Origin: VGBV01 sp963780395
GTDB taxonomy: Bacteria; Actinomycetota; Thermoleophilia; Solirubrobacterales; 70-9
Length of the DNA: 64,000 nucleotides
NCBI GenBank assembly: GCA_963780395.1
Contig: CAWABY010000004.1
Location: 186,001-250,000, forward strand
Direction: 5' to 3'
This document shows, piece after piece, positions 47,545 through 56,345 of this stretch (its first letter is position 1; the number at the start of each line of letters is the position of its first letter). Position numbers and translations under genes: made by a program. Below the pieces are notes generated by a model. That model did no database searches. It was not told the DNA's origin and saw only the letters and a list, made by a program, of their open reading frames with translations.

Positions 47545-48288
47545 CTACTCGGGAGTCACGTAGGCACCCGAGAGGCCGCCGTCGACCATGAAGGTCGATG
47601 CGGTCACGTAGCGGGAGTCGTCGCTGGCGAGGAAGAGCGCGCCGTTGGCGATGTCCTGCGCCTCGCCGAAGCCCATCGGTAGGTGCACGAGCCGACGCTG
47701 GGCCTTCTTCTTGTCCTTCGCGAACAGCTCCTGCAGCAACGGCGTGTTGACGGGCCCCGGGCAGAGCGCATTGACGCGGACGCCGCGGTCGGCGAACTCC
47801 ACCCCCATCTCGCGCGACATCGCAAGCACGGCGCCCTTCGATGCCGTGTATGAGATCTGCGAGACGGCGGCCCCCATCACCGCGACGAACGAGGCGGTGT
47901 TGATCACGGATCCCCCGCCCGCCTGGAGCAGGTGCGGGATGCCGTGCTTGCAGCAGAGGAAGACCGACTTCGTGTTCACGTCCTGGACGCGCTGCCAGGC
48001 GTCGAGCTCGGTGTCCAGCACCGACTGGTCGTCGGTGGGGTTGATGCCGGCGTTGTTGAAGAGCACGTCGATACGGCCCATCTCCGCCCGCGTCTTCTCG
48101 TACATCTGGCGCACGTCGTCCTCGTCGGCGACGTTCGCCTGCAGGGCGAGCTCGCCCTCGGCACCCTCGGCGAGGTCGACCCCGACCACACGAGCGCCTT
48201 CTTCGGCAAACAGGGTCGCCGTCTGGGCGCCGATGCCGCTCGCCGCGCCCGTGATCACGCAGACCTTTCCATCCAGCCGTCCAGGCAT
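47545..48288 (-). CDS. SDR family oxidoreductase
   Basis: A 247-residue classical short-chain dehydrogenase. NAD(P) motif TGAASGIGAQTA, NNAGINP, catalytic Ser in TASFVAVMG-region and YTASKGAV (Tyr-x3-Lys), and LCPGPVNTPLL. The acidic residue after the second strand (VVGVDLAEG) favours NAD. It lies downstream of the aldehyde dehydrogenase gene with 28 bases between, so both may act in the same amine or alcohol catabolic route, but the substrate is unassigned. Confidence 0.92.
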   Translation of the reverse strand: MPGRLDGKVCVITGAASGIGAQTATLFAEEGARVVGVDLAEGAEGELALQANVADEDDVRQMYEKTRAEMGRIDVLFNNAGINPTDDQSVLDTELDAWQRVQDVNTKSVFLCCKHGIPHLLQAGGGSVINTASFVAVMGAAVSQISYTASKGAVLAMSREMGVEFADRGVRVNALCPGPVNTPLLQELFAKDKKKAQRRLVHLPMGFGEAQDIANGALFLASDDSRYVTASTFMVDGGLSGAYVTPE

Positions 48289-48316
48289 CAGCCCTCCTTC
48301 TGGCTACGGCGGCTCC

Positions 48317-49699
48317 TCATGGGGCCTCCTCCGTCGCGTAGTAGACGTTCTTGACCTCGGTGTAGTGCTCCAGCGCGTCCGGCCCCAGCTCGCGGCCGAC
48401 GCCGGACTGCTTGAAGCCCCCGAACGGGGTCGAGACCCGCACCGAGCTGTTCGAGTTGATCGAGAGCACGCCGGTGTCGATCGCGCGGGCCATCCGCAGC
48501 GCCTTGGCGCCGTCGCCGGTCCAGATCGATCCGGAGAGGCCGTAGGGGGTGTCGTTGGCGAGCGCCACCGCGTCCTCCTCCCCCTCGAAGGGGATCACGC
48601 AGGCGACCGGGCCGAAGATCTCCTCGCGGGCGGCTCGGTCGTGGTTCGACACCGGCGACAGCACCGTCGGCGGGAACCAGTACCCGGGGCCATCCGGAGC
48701 CGAGCCGCGGATGGCCACCGGAGCGTCGTCCGGCACGAAGGAGGCGACGGTTTCGCGGTGGCCGGCGGAGATCAGGGGCCCCATCACCGTGGACTCTTCC
48801 AGCGGGTCCCCGACCTTCATCCCCTCGACCTCGCCCTTGAGCGCGGCCAGGAAGTCATCGACTGCGGGGCGCTCGACGAAGATCCGCGACCGCGCACAGC
48901 AGTCCTGCCCCGAGTTGTCGAAGACCGCGTAGGGCGCGGCCTTCGCCGCCGCCTCGACGTCCGCGTCGGCGAAGACGACGTTGGCCGACTTCCCGCCCAG
49001 CTCCAGCGTCACGCGCTTGATCGTGTCGGCGGCGGCGCGGGCGATCCCGGCGCCGACCTCGGTCGAGCCCGTGAAGGCGACCTTGGCGACGTCGGGGTGC
49101 TCGACCAGGCGCTGGCCGCAGACCGAGCCCGGCCCGGCGACCACGTTCAGCACACCCTCGGGCAGGCCGGCCTCCAGCGCGATGCGCTCGAACTCGATCG
49201 CCGTCAGCGGCGTCAGCTCGGCCGGCTTCAGCACGATCGTGTTGGCCGCCGCCAGCGCCGGCGCCATCTTCCAGGCGGCGATCACCAGCGGGAAGTTCCA
49301 GGGCGTGATCATGCCGACGACGCCCATCGGCTCGCGGAAGGTCATGTCGACGCCGCCGGCCACCGGGATCGTCTTCCCGGTCAGCCGCTCGACCCCGCCG
49401 GCGTAGTAGCGGAAGCACTCGGCGACCATCCCGATCTCGCCGCGCGCGTTTCCGATCGGCTTGCCGGCGTTGCGCGCCTCCAGCGTCGCCAGGTCCTCGA
49501 GCCGCTCGGTGACGGCGTCGGAGATGGTGTGCAGCAGCGCCGAGCGATCGGCGGGAGCGACCGCGCGCCAGGCTGGGAAGGCCGCCTTCGCGGCGGCGAC
49601 CGCGGCGTCCACCTCGTCGGCGCCCGCCCTCGGCACCGACTCCATCACCTGCTCGGTCGCGGGTTCGATCACGTCGATAACCGCGGAATTTGCGGGCAT
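48317..49699 (-). CDS. Aldehyde dehydrogenase family protein
   Basis: A 460-residue NAD(P)-dependent aldehyde dehydrogenase: MITPWNFPLVIAAWKMAPAL, KPAELTPLTAIEFERI, FTGSTEVGAGIA, LELGGKSANVVFADADVEA and the nucleophile segment NSGQDCCARSRIFVE. The C-terminal part has EEIFGPVACVIPFE and PFGGFKQSGVGRELG. ATG 49699 starts the family-like N-terminus; a longer open frame on this strand runs antisense to the glutamine-synthetase gene and is not real. Together with the divergent GS-like and PuuD-like genes it fits a gamma-glutamylated polyamine or related amine pathway, oxidising the aldehyde intermediate. Confidence 0.93.
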   Translation of the reverse strand: MPANSAVIDVIEPATEQVMESVPRAGADEVDAAVAAAKAAFPAWRAVAPADRSALLHTISDAVTERLEDLATLEARNAGKPIGNARGEIGMVAECFRYYAGGVERLTGKTIPVAGGVDMTFREPMGVVGMITPWNFPLVIAAWKMAPALAAANTIVLKPAELTPLTAIEFERIALEAGLPEGVLNVVAGPGSVCGQRLVEHPDVAKVAFTGSTEVGAGIARAAADTIKRVTLELGGKSANVVFADADVEAAAKAAPYAVFDNSGQDCCARSRIFVERPAVDDFLAALKGEVEGMKVGDPLEESTVMGPLISAGHRETVASFVPDDAPVAIRGSAPDGPGYWFPPTVLSPVSNHDRAAREEIFGPVACVIPFEGEEDAVALANDTPYGLSGSIWTGDGAKALRMARAIDTGVLSINSNSSVRVSTPFGGFKQSGVGRELGPDALEHYTEVKNVYYATEEAP

Positions 49700-49765
49700 G
49701 CCAAGCAATCTATAGGGTGGCGCCAGCGCCGCCCGACCGGGCAGCCAGCGAAAGGAGAGGTCTCG

Positions 49766-51184
49766 ATGGCCGCACAGAAGTCCAGCAGCAAGGACGCCCT
49801 CAAGCGCAACCAGGGGCCCGGTGGCAAGCGCGGGTTGCTGACGCTCGACAAGCTGAAGAAGGCGGGCAACGCCGGCGAGATCGACACCGTGTTGACGGCC
49901 TTCACCGACATGCAGGGGCGGCTGTTCGGCAAGCGGATCGAGATCGAGTACTTCCTGAACGACGTCGTCGGCCATGGCGTCGAGGGCTGCAACTACCTGC
50001 TGGCGCTCGACATGGACATGGAGCCCCTGCCCGGCTACGAGATGGCCAACTGGGAGGGCGGCTACGGCGACTTCGCGATCGTGCCCGACATGGCGACGCT
50101 GCGGGAGATCCCGTGGCTGGACCGGACGGCGCTGGTCCTCTGCGACGTGCTCAATCACGACGGCTCCCCGGTGGTCGCATCGCCCCGCCAGGTGCTGATC
50201 GCGCAGGCCGAGCGCGCGGCGAAAAAGGGCCTGACGCCGTTCTGCGCGTCCGAGCTCGAGTTCTACCTCTACAAGGAGACCTACGCCGAGGCCTGGGAGA
50301 AGGACTTCAAGAACCTGACCCCGACGATCCCCTACATCCTCGACTACCACATCCTCGCCACGACGATGGACGAGCAGTACATCGGGCAGATCCGGCGCGG
50401 AATGCACGGCGCCGGGATCCCGATCGAGTTCTCCAAGGGCGAGGCCTGGCACGGCCAGCACGAGATCAACACCCGCTACGCCGACGCCGTCACCGCGGCC
50501 GACCGCCACACGGTCTACAAGAACGGCGTCAAGGAGATCGCCTTCCTCAACGAGATCTCGGCCACGTTCATGGCGAAGCCGTCCGAGAAGGACATCGGGA
50601 GCTCCTGCCACGTTCACACCAGCCTGGTCCGCGGCAACGGCCGCAGCGCCTTCGTCAACGCCAAGGGCGAGGAGAACGACACCTTCCGCCACTTCCTCGG
50701 CGGCATGCGCGCCAACATCCGCGACATGGCCCTGTTCGTGGCCCCGTCGATCAACTCCTACAAGCGCTTCGCCGCCGAGAGCTGGGCCCCGACCTCGGTC
50801 TCGTGGGGCCGCGACAACCGCACCTGCGGCTTCCGCATCGTCGGCGAGGGTCAGTCCAAACGCATCGAGTGCCGCATCCCCGGCGCCGACGCCAACCCAT
50901 ACCTGGCGATGGCGGCGCTGCTGGCGGCCGGCCTCGACGGGATCGAGAACAAGACCGACCCGGGCCCCGAGCTCAAGGGCAACGCCTACGAGGCCGGCAA
51001 GGCCGAGGCGTTCCCGTCCTCGCTGCGCGAGGCGGTCGACCTCTGGGAGAAGAGCAAGTTCGCCAAGAAGGCCTTCGGCGAGGGCGTGCACAAGCACTAC
51101 CTCAACTACGGCCGCCTCGAGCAGAGCCTGTTCGACCAGGTGGTCACCGACTACGAGAAGACGAGGATGTTCGAGCGTGGTTAG
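49766..51184 (+). CDS. Glutamine synthetase-family protein, probable gamma-glutamyl-amine (polyamine/ethanolamine) synthetase
   Basis: A 472-residue GS-fold ligase. GS catalytic stretches are visible: FTDMQGRLFGKRI, FCASELEFYLYKE (metal Glu), GEAWHGQHEINTRYAD, GSSCHVHTSL, NSYKRFAAESWAP and ECRIPGADANPYLA. In place of the strict GlnA profile it resembles the PuuA/GlnA3/GlnA4 group that joins glutamate to polyamines or ethanolamine. The neighbouring PuuD-type hydrolase and aldehyde dehydrogenase support this over ammonia assimilation. Strong SD (AAAGGAGAGG) before the ATG. Confidence 0.87.
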   Translation: MAAQKSSSKDALKRNQGPGGKRGLLTLDKLKKAGNAGEIDTVLTAFTDMQGRLFGKRIEIEYFLNDVVGHGVEGCNYLLALDMDMEPLPGYEMANWEGGYGDFAIVPDMATLREIPWLDRTALVLCDVLNHDGSPVVASPRQVLIAQAERAAKKGLTPFCASELEFYLYKETYAEAWEKDFKNLTPTIPYILDYHILATTMDEQYIGQIRRGMHGAGIPIEFSKGEAWHGQHEINTRYADAVTAADRHTVYKNGVKEIAFLNEISATFMAKPSEKDIGSSCHVHTSLVRGNGRSAFVNAKGEENDTFRHFLGGMRANIRDMALFVAPSINSYKRFAAESWAPTSVSWGRDNRTCGFRIVGEGQSKRIECRIPGADANPYLAMAALLAAGLDGIENKTDPGPELKGNAYEAGKAEAFPSSLREAVDLWEKSKFAKKAFGEGVHKHYLNYGRLEQSLFDQVVTDYEKTRMFERG

Positions 51185-51900
51185 CCCTCGGGGCTAGCCA
51201 GCCGCTTCACGAAGCTGGGGATGACCCGGTCCTCGGGATCCTCCTCCGGGTGCCAGAGGACACCGAGCGCGAACTCACGCTCGGGCATCTCGATCGCCTC
51301 CACCGTGTCGTCGTCGTCCGCCCAGCCGGTGACCTCGATCCCGTCGCCGAGGTCGTCCACCCCCTGGTGATGGTGGCTCTTAACGTTGAGGCGCTCGGCG
51401 CCCGCCGACTGGGCGGCGAGTGACCCGGAGGCCAGCCTGACCTCGTGCTCGGCCCACTCGCCGAGGGTCTCGCGGTGGCTGTCATGCCCGAGCCGGTCCG
51501 GGATGTGCTGTTCGAGCGTCCCTCCCGCCGCCACGTTCATCACCTGCATCCCGCGGCAGACCCCCAGCAAGGGCATCTCGCGCTCCAGCGCCGCGCGGCA
51601 GAGGGAGACCTCGAAGTCATCGCGATCGACGTTGCTGCCCTTGGTCTCGGGATGGGCATCCGCCCCATAGGCGGCGGAATCGATGTCGGTGCCGCCGGAG
51701 ATCACGAGCGCGTCTATCCGGTCGAGCAGCTCGCCGGGCTTCTGTGTGGCGACGGCGTCGGGCGGCAGCAGCACGGCGATGGCGCCGGCACGCTGCACAG
51801 CGTCGGGGTATGAGCGCGGCACCATCGCTAAGACCTCGTCCCAGGCGCCGTAGCGCGCCTGTTCGATGGCGGCGCAGATCCCTATCAGCGGCCGAGGCAT
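51181..51900 (-). CDS. Gamma-glutamyl-gamma-aminobutyrate hydrolase-like (PuuD-type) protein
   Basis: A 239-residue class I glutamine-amidotransferase-fold hydrolase. Nucleophile Cys in LLGVCRGMQVMNVAAGG (about residue 118), then SHHHQGVDDLGDGIEV, and the His-Glu pair in GVLWHPEEDPED. It matches PuuD/peptidase C26 proteins, which cleave gamma-glutamyl amides to glutamate plus GABA or an analogue. It overlaps the convergent GS-like gene by four bases; the two enzymes would add and remove the gamma-glutamyl group in one pathway. Confidence 0.9.
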   Translation of the reverse strand: MPRPLIGICAAIEQARYGAWDEVLAMVPRSYPDAVQRAGAIAVLLPPDAVATQKPGELLDRIDALVISGGTDIDSAAYGADAHPETKGSNVDRDDFEVSLCRAALEREMPLLGVCRGMQVMNVAAGGTLEQHIPDRLGHDSHRETLGEWAEHEVRLASGSLAAQSAGAERLNVKSHHHQGVDDLGDGIEVTGWADDDDTVEAIEMPEREFALGVLWHPEEDPEDRVIPSFVKRLASPEG

Positions 51901-51960
51901 CCCGGCAATCTAGCGTCAGCCCCGCGCCAGCCCCCCGCCGCGCGGGGATAAGCTGGCGGC

Positions 51961-53388
51961 GTGGACGCGCTGCGCGAGGGCCCGCTCTCCCCCGGCCCCT
52001 TCGACGTCGCGGTGATCGGCGCAGGCGTGGTCGGCGCGTCGATCGCCCGCGAGCTGACCCTGCGCGGCGCCTCGTGCGCGCTGCTGGAGGCGGGGAACGA
52101 CGTCGGCGCGGGAACCAGCAAGGCCAACACCGCGATCCTGCATACCGGCTTCGACACGAAGCCCGGCAGCCTGGAAGCGAAGCTGGTCACGCGCGGCTAC
52201 GAGCTGCTCTCGGAGCACGCGGAGCGGGTCGGGATCCCCGCGGCGGCGATCGGGGCGCTGCTCGTCGCCTGGACTCCCGAGCAGGCCGAAGCACTGCCGG
52301 GAATCGCCCGGAACGCCCGGCAGAACGGGGTTCGGGTGCGCCGGGTCGGCGTCGATGAGCTCTACCGCCGCGAGCCGTCCCTGGGACCGGGCGCCCAGGG
52401 TGGGTTGGAGGTCCCGGCCGAGGGGATCCTCTGCCCGTTCACCGCGAGCCTCGCCTTCGCCACCGAGGCGGTGCTCGGCGGTGCCGTCCTGGCGCTGCGG
52501 GCCGAGGTGGCCGGCGTCAGTGCCTTCACCGGCGACGACGGTGCGCGGCTTCACCGCCTGCGAACCGGGCGGGGGGACGTGAAGGCGCGGTTCCTCGTCA
52601 ACGCAGCCGGACTGCGCAGCGACGAGGTGAACGCGATGCTCGGCCACGACGAATTCGAGGTGCGACCCCGGCGCGGGGAGCTGATCGTCTACGACAAGCT
52701 CGCCAGCGGCCTGCTGCACCACGTGCTGCTGCCGGTGCCGACGGCGAAGACGAAGGGCGTGCTGGTCTCGCCCACCGCCTATGGCAACGTGCTGCTGGGG
52801 CCGACGGCCGACGACGTCCCCAGCAAGACGGACCGCTCGACCACGGCCGACGGCCTCGCCTCGCTGCTCGACCAGGGCGCGCGCATCCTCCCCGGCCTCG
52901 GCGCCCACGAGGTGACCGCCACCTACGTCGGGTTGCGGGCCGCGACCGAGGACTCCGACTATCAGCTGCGTTTCCACCCCGAGCAGCGCTACTTCTGCGC
53001 CGGGGGCATCCGCTCCACAGGCGTCACGGCCTCGATGGGGATCGCCGAACACGTGCGCAAAGGGCTGGCCGAAGCCGGGCTGGAGCTGGCGAAGCGGCCG
53101 CGGCGGGTGGCGCTGCGGATGCCCAACATCGGCGAGCTCGAGCAGCGTCCCTATCAGCGCGGCGAGCAGATCGCCGAGGACCCGGAGATGGGCCGCGTCG
53201 CCTGCTTCTGCGAGCGCGCCACCCACGGCGAGATCGCCGCCGCCATGGCCAGCCCCATCCCCCCGGCCGATCTCGACGGCCTGCGGCGGCGCACCCGGGT
53301 GCTGATGGGCCGCTGCCAGGGCTTCTTCTGCGCGGCCGAAGTCGCCGCGGCGCTGGAAGGCGCCGACGGAGGTGGGCCGGATGGCTGA
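51961..53388 (+). CDS. FAD-dependent glycerol-3-phosphate dehydrogenase-like protein with BFD-type [2Fe-2S] domain (GlpA-like)
   Basis: A 475-residue flavoprotein: FAD motif VIGAGVVGASIARELTLRG, GTSKANTAILHTGFDTKPGS, and YVGLRAATEDSDYQLRF near the end of the oxidase part. A C-terminal BFD-like domain (about 405-465) has the cysteine pattern C-x-C ... C-x4-C in VACFCERATHGEI and MGRCQGFFCAAEV, expected to hold a [2Fe-2S] cluster. This layout is that of GlpA. GTG start. It overlaps the next FAD gene and a kinase follows, making a GlpA-GlpB-like-GlpK-like trio for glycerol or a related polyol phosphate. Confidence 0.87.
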   Translation: MDALREGPLSPGPFDVAVIGAGVVGASIARELTLRGASCALLEAGNDVGAGTSKANTAILHTGFDTKPGSLEAKLVTRGYELLSEHAERVGIPAAAIGALLVAWTPEQAEALPGIARNARQNGVRVRRVGVDELYRREPSLGPGAQGGLEVPAEGILCPFTASLAFATEAVLGGAVLALRAEVAGVSAFTGDDGARLHRLRTGRGDVKARFLVNAAGLRSDEVNAMLGHDEFEVRPRRGELIVYDKLASGLLHHVLLPVPTAKTKGVLVSPTAYGNVLLGPTADDVPSKTDRSTTADGLASLLDQGARILPGLGAHEVTATYVGLRAATEDSDYQLRFHPEQRYFCAGGIRSTGVTASMGIAEHVRKGLAEAGLELAKRPRRVALRMPNIGELEQRPYQRGEQIAEDPEMGRVACFCERATHGEIAAAMASPIPPADLDGLRRRTRVLMGRCQGFFCAAEVAAALEGADGGGPDG

Positions 53389-54622
53389 CGCCGTGATCGT
53401 CGGCGGCGGGCCCTCGGGGCTGGCGGCCGCGATCGAGCTGACGAGGCTCGGGACCGAATCCGTGACCGTGATCGAGCGCGAGCGCGAGGCGGGCGGAATC
53501 CCCCGCCACAGCGACCACACGGGCTTCGGCGTGCGCGACCTGCGCCGGGTCATGTCCGGGCCCCGCTACGCGCGGCACTATCGCGAGCTGGCGGAGCGGG
53601 CCGGCGTCGAGGTGGTCTCGCAGACGATGGTCACCGACTGGCAGGGCAAGGGGACGCTGTGGCTTACGGGGCCCTCCGGCCGCCGCCGCATCCGTCCCGC
53701 CGCGATCGTGCTGGCAACTGGCTGCCGGGAGCGGCCCCGCTCGGCGCGCCTGGTCCCCGGCATGCGCGGCCCGGGCGTGATGACGACGAGCACGCTGCAG
53801 CAGCTCGTATACCTGCACGGGCGGCGCGAGATCGGCGAGCGCGCGGTGGTGGTCGGGGCCGAGCACGTCAGCTTCTCCGCCGTCGCCACCCTCGCCCACG
53901 GCGGCGCCTCGACCGAGGCGCTGGTGACCGAGCTGCCGCGCCATCAGTCGCTGGGGGCCTTCCGGGCGGGCGCGCGTGTCCGCTTCCGTGCGCCGGTGTG
54001 GACGCGCAGCCGTGTGACGGCGATCAACGGCGTCGAGAATCGCGTCGAGGAGGTCGAGGTGACCGACCTGGACTCGGGGCGGGTGCGCACGATCGCCTGC
54101 GACCTCGTCGTCTTCACCGCGGACTGGATTCCCGACCACGAGCTGGCCGTGATGGCCGGGATCGAGCTCGACCGGGGCACCCTCGGCCCCAGGGTGGATG
54201 GGGCGATGCGCACCCCCCTCCCGGGCGTATTCGCCACCGGCAACCTCGTCCACCCCGCCGAGACCGCCGACTCCTGCGCGCTCGGCGGGCGCCACGCCGC
54301 GGCGGCTGTCGCCAAGCACCTCGCGGGGGATTCCGGCTGGCCATCCGAGCACGTTCGGGTGCTGGCCGGCGAGGGACTGCGCTGGGTCGTTCCGGGCCTG
54401 ATCGCGCCCGCCGAGACCGCCACGCCCCGCGACCGCTTTCTGCTGCGCTCGAACGCCTTCCTGCGAGGGCCGCGGATCGAGGTCGCCCAGGGCGAGCGAG
54501 CGCTGTGGCGAGGCCGCCTCGCGCGCCTGATCCCCGGCCGCTCGGCGCACATCCCGGCCGCTTGGATCGCGCAGGTCGACGCCACGGGCGGCCCCGTGAC
54601 CATTAGGGTCCCGACACCATGA
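53381..54622 (+). CDS. FAD/NAD(P)-binding oxidoreductase subunit (HcnB/GlpB-like)
   Basis: A 413-residue pyridine-nucleotide-disulfide-oxidoreductase-type protein: N-terminal VIVGGGPSGLAAAIELTRLG, PSGRRRIRPAAIVLATGCRE, a second nucleotide site (VVVGAEHVSFSAVATLAHGG), and the C-terminal FATGNLVHPAETADSCALGG. It lacks a redox CxxC, as in HcnB-like electron-transfer subunits that partner a GlpA-like dehydrogenase. ATG 53381 is preferred to the GTG at 53372 because GGAGG lies at the right distance before it. It overlaps the upstream stop by eight bases and the kinase start by ATGA. Confidence 0.83.
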   Translation: MADAVIVGGGPSGLAAAIELTRLGTESVTVIEREREAGGIPRHSDHTGFGVRDLRRVMSGPRYARHYRELAERAGVEVVSQTMVTDWQGKGTLWLTGPSGRRRIRPAAIVLATGCRERPRSARLVPGMRGPGVMTTSTLQQLVYLHGRREIGERAVVVGAEHVSFSAVATLAHGGASTEALVTELPRHQSLGAFRAGARVRFRAPVWTRSRVTAINGVENRVEEVEVTDLDSGRVRTIACDLVVFTADWIPDHELAVMAGIELDRGTLGPRVDGAMRTPLPGVFATGNLVHPAETADSCALGGRHAAAAVAKHLAGDSGWPSEHVRVLAGEGLRWVVPGLIAPAETATPRDRFLLRSNAFLRGPRIEVAQGERALWRGRLARLIPGRSAHIPAAWIAQVDATGGPVTIRVPTP

Positions 54623-56086
54623 GCGGAAAGCTCTTGCTCGGAGTGGATGAGGGGACGACCGGCGTCAAGGCGGCGCTGTTCGACGAGAAGCTGCAGCCGG
54701 TCGCCGAGGCGCGCCGCGACAAGGTCAACCGCCACCCCGAGGAGGGCTGGGTCGAGCAGGACGGCGAGGAGGTGCTCGAGGTCGTCACCTCGGCGATCGC
54801 CGAGCTGCTGAAGGACCCGCCCGGCGAGGTCGTCGCCTGCGGGCTCGACCACCAGGGCGAGTCGATCCTGGCCTGGGAGGCAGACAGCGGCAAACCTCTC
54901 TCGCCCATCGTGGTGTGGCAGGACAAGCGCTCACAGGAGATCCTCGACACCCTCACCGGCAAGGAGGAGGAGGTTCAGAAGCTCAGCGGGCTGCCCTTCG
55001 ACCCCTACTTCTCCGCGGCCAAGATGGCCTGGCTGCTGCGGAACAACGACGGCGTCAAGAAGGCTCTGGACGCGGGCAACCTGCGAATGGGCACGGTGGA
55101 CTCGTTCCTCTGCGACCGGCTCGGCGCCGGCTTCGCCACAGATGTCGCGACAGGGTCGCGGACCCAGCTGCAGAGAATCGACAAGCCGGGCTTCGATTCC
55201 CGGCTCTGTGAGATCTTCGGCGTCCCCGTCGAGGTCCTCCCTGAGATCCGAGACAGCGCCGGCGATCTCGGGACCCTGAAGCACGAGAGCTGGCCGGTCG
55301 AGCTGCCGCTGCGCGGGCAAGTGCCGGACCAGCAGGCCGCTCTCGCGGGCGCCGCATGCGTCGAGCCGGGAAGGGTCAAGGCGACCTACGGCACCGGCGT
55401 CTTCGTGCTCGCCCACGTCGGCGAGGGCGTGCCGGAGCCGGCGGGCGGCCTGCTGCCCGACCGTCGCCTGGAGCATCGACGGCAAGGTCGAGTACGCGCT
55501 GGACGGCGGCGTCTTCGCGGCCGGGGCGATGCTCGAGTGGCTCTGCAAGGAAATGGGCCTGGCCGAGGACCCGCCCGCCCTGAGCAAACTCGCGAACGAG
55601 GCCACCGAGTCGGCCGGCGCCCGCGTGCTTCCCGGGCTGGCCGGAATCGGCGCCCCCTGGTGGCGGCCCAACGCCCGCGCCGTGATCTCCGGCATCTACG
55701 GCGGCACCAGCGGCGCCAACGTCGCCCGTGCCGCTCTCGAGGGAATCGCCTGGCGGGTCGCCGACATCGTCGCCGCGATCCGCGAGACGGTGGACGTGGA
55801 CGTGCTCAGGGTCGACGGTGGGCTCACCAACGAGCCGCTGATGCTGCAGCTGCAGGCCGACGCGATCGCCGCGCCGGTCGAGGCCGCGGGCGCCGACGCG
55901 ACGGTGCTCGGCGCCGCCGCCCTCGCCGCCGTCGGCTCGGGCGTGGTCTCCTCGCTCAGCGAGCTGACCGAGATGCTCCCCGCCGACCGCAAGGTCGAGC
56001 CGGAGCGGGACGAGAAGTGGCGCTCCTCCGAGCACGACGCCTGGAAGGCCTTCGTCGAGGCCACCAGGGCCCTCGACCCGAATTGA
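54619..56086 (+). CDS. FGGY-family carbohydrate kinase, glycerol-kinase-like (one frameshift)
   Basis: About 489 residues when repaired. N-terminal ATP site LLLGVDEGTTGVKAALFD, then GLDHQGESILAWEADSGKPL, VVWQDKRSQEIL, KATYGTGVFVLAHVGEG; the C-terminal half (from WSIDGKVEYALDGGVFAAGA to DPN) contains GLAGIGAPWWRPNARAVISG and VDGGLTNEPLMLQLQAD. The frame breaks near 55455, after GGLLP, where one base is gained or lost. The family phosphorylates glycerol or other polyols; glycerol is favoured by the GlpA-like partner genes. ATG overlaps the upstream stop. Confidence 0.83.
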
Positions 56087-56104
56087 CCGCTCCCTGAAAC
56101 ACGA

Positions 56105-56128
56105 GGGGCGCGCCCAAAGGCGCGCCCC
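56105..56128. terminator. Bidirectional hairpin between convergent genes
   Basis: GGGGCGCGCC and GGCGCGCCCC form a perfect 10-bp stem with a CAAA loop, 19 bases after the kinase stop and 22 bases after the end of the 30-residue minus-strand gene. There is no T-tract on either side, so efficiency as an intrinsic terminator is uncertain, but position and strength fit transcription stopping from both directions. Confidence 0.55.
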
Positions 56129-56149
56129 GGAAACCCGGTCCGCTCGTCT

Positions 56150-56242
56150 CTAGGAGACGAGCATCAGGATGATCGCGATGACGGCGAGCAGGCCGAGCAC
56201 ACCGGCCCCCAGCCTGAAGTCCTTAGATCCGACGTCGTCCAT
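56150..56242 (-). CDS. 30-residue single-pass membrane microprotein downstream of the APC permease
   Basis: ATG 56242 to TAG 56150 encodes 30 residues: a short polar head (MDDVGSKDFR) and a single hydrophobic helix (LGAGVLGLLAVIAIILMLVS) that runs to the C-terminus. The SD sequence AAAGGAG is seven bases before the ATG, better than for many larger genes here. It follows the APC permease gene on the same strand after about 100 bases containing a hairpin. Small hydrophobic subunits of this type accompany several transporters; a permease-associated role is inferred from position only. Confidence 0.6.
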   Translation of the reverse strand: MDDVGSKDFRLGAGVLGLLAVIAIILMLVS

Positions 56243-56266
56243 TCGGAAAACTCCTTTCGCTGTCCC

Positions 56267-56299
56267 CCGGAGCCTCCCCGTCCAGCGAGGAGGCTCCGG
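56267..56299 (-). other. Hairpin between the permease and the microprotein gene
   Basis: An 11-bp perfect stem (CCGGAGCCTCC with GGAGGCTCCGG, 11-base loop) lies after the permease stop and before the microprotein SD. It lacks a T-tract on the minus strand and could be an mRNA-processing or attenuation element that sets the ratio of the two products. Confidence 0.45.
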
Positions 56300-56345
56300 A
56301 TCGCATCGGTTCGCGAACCGCGCAGGATGCGCGGCCCGTAACGGC

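Noticed and set aside
48317..51097. A very long minus-strand frame running through the glutamine-synthetase region into the aldehyde dehydrogenase gene
   Set aside because: Only the part up to 49699 looks like a protein family. The rest is the mirror of a strongly conserved plus-strand gene and has biased, repetitive composition.
56105..56128. Perfect GC hairpin as a canonical rho-independent terminator
   Set aside because: No T-tract follows on either strand, so it is recorded only as a terminator-like hairpin.
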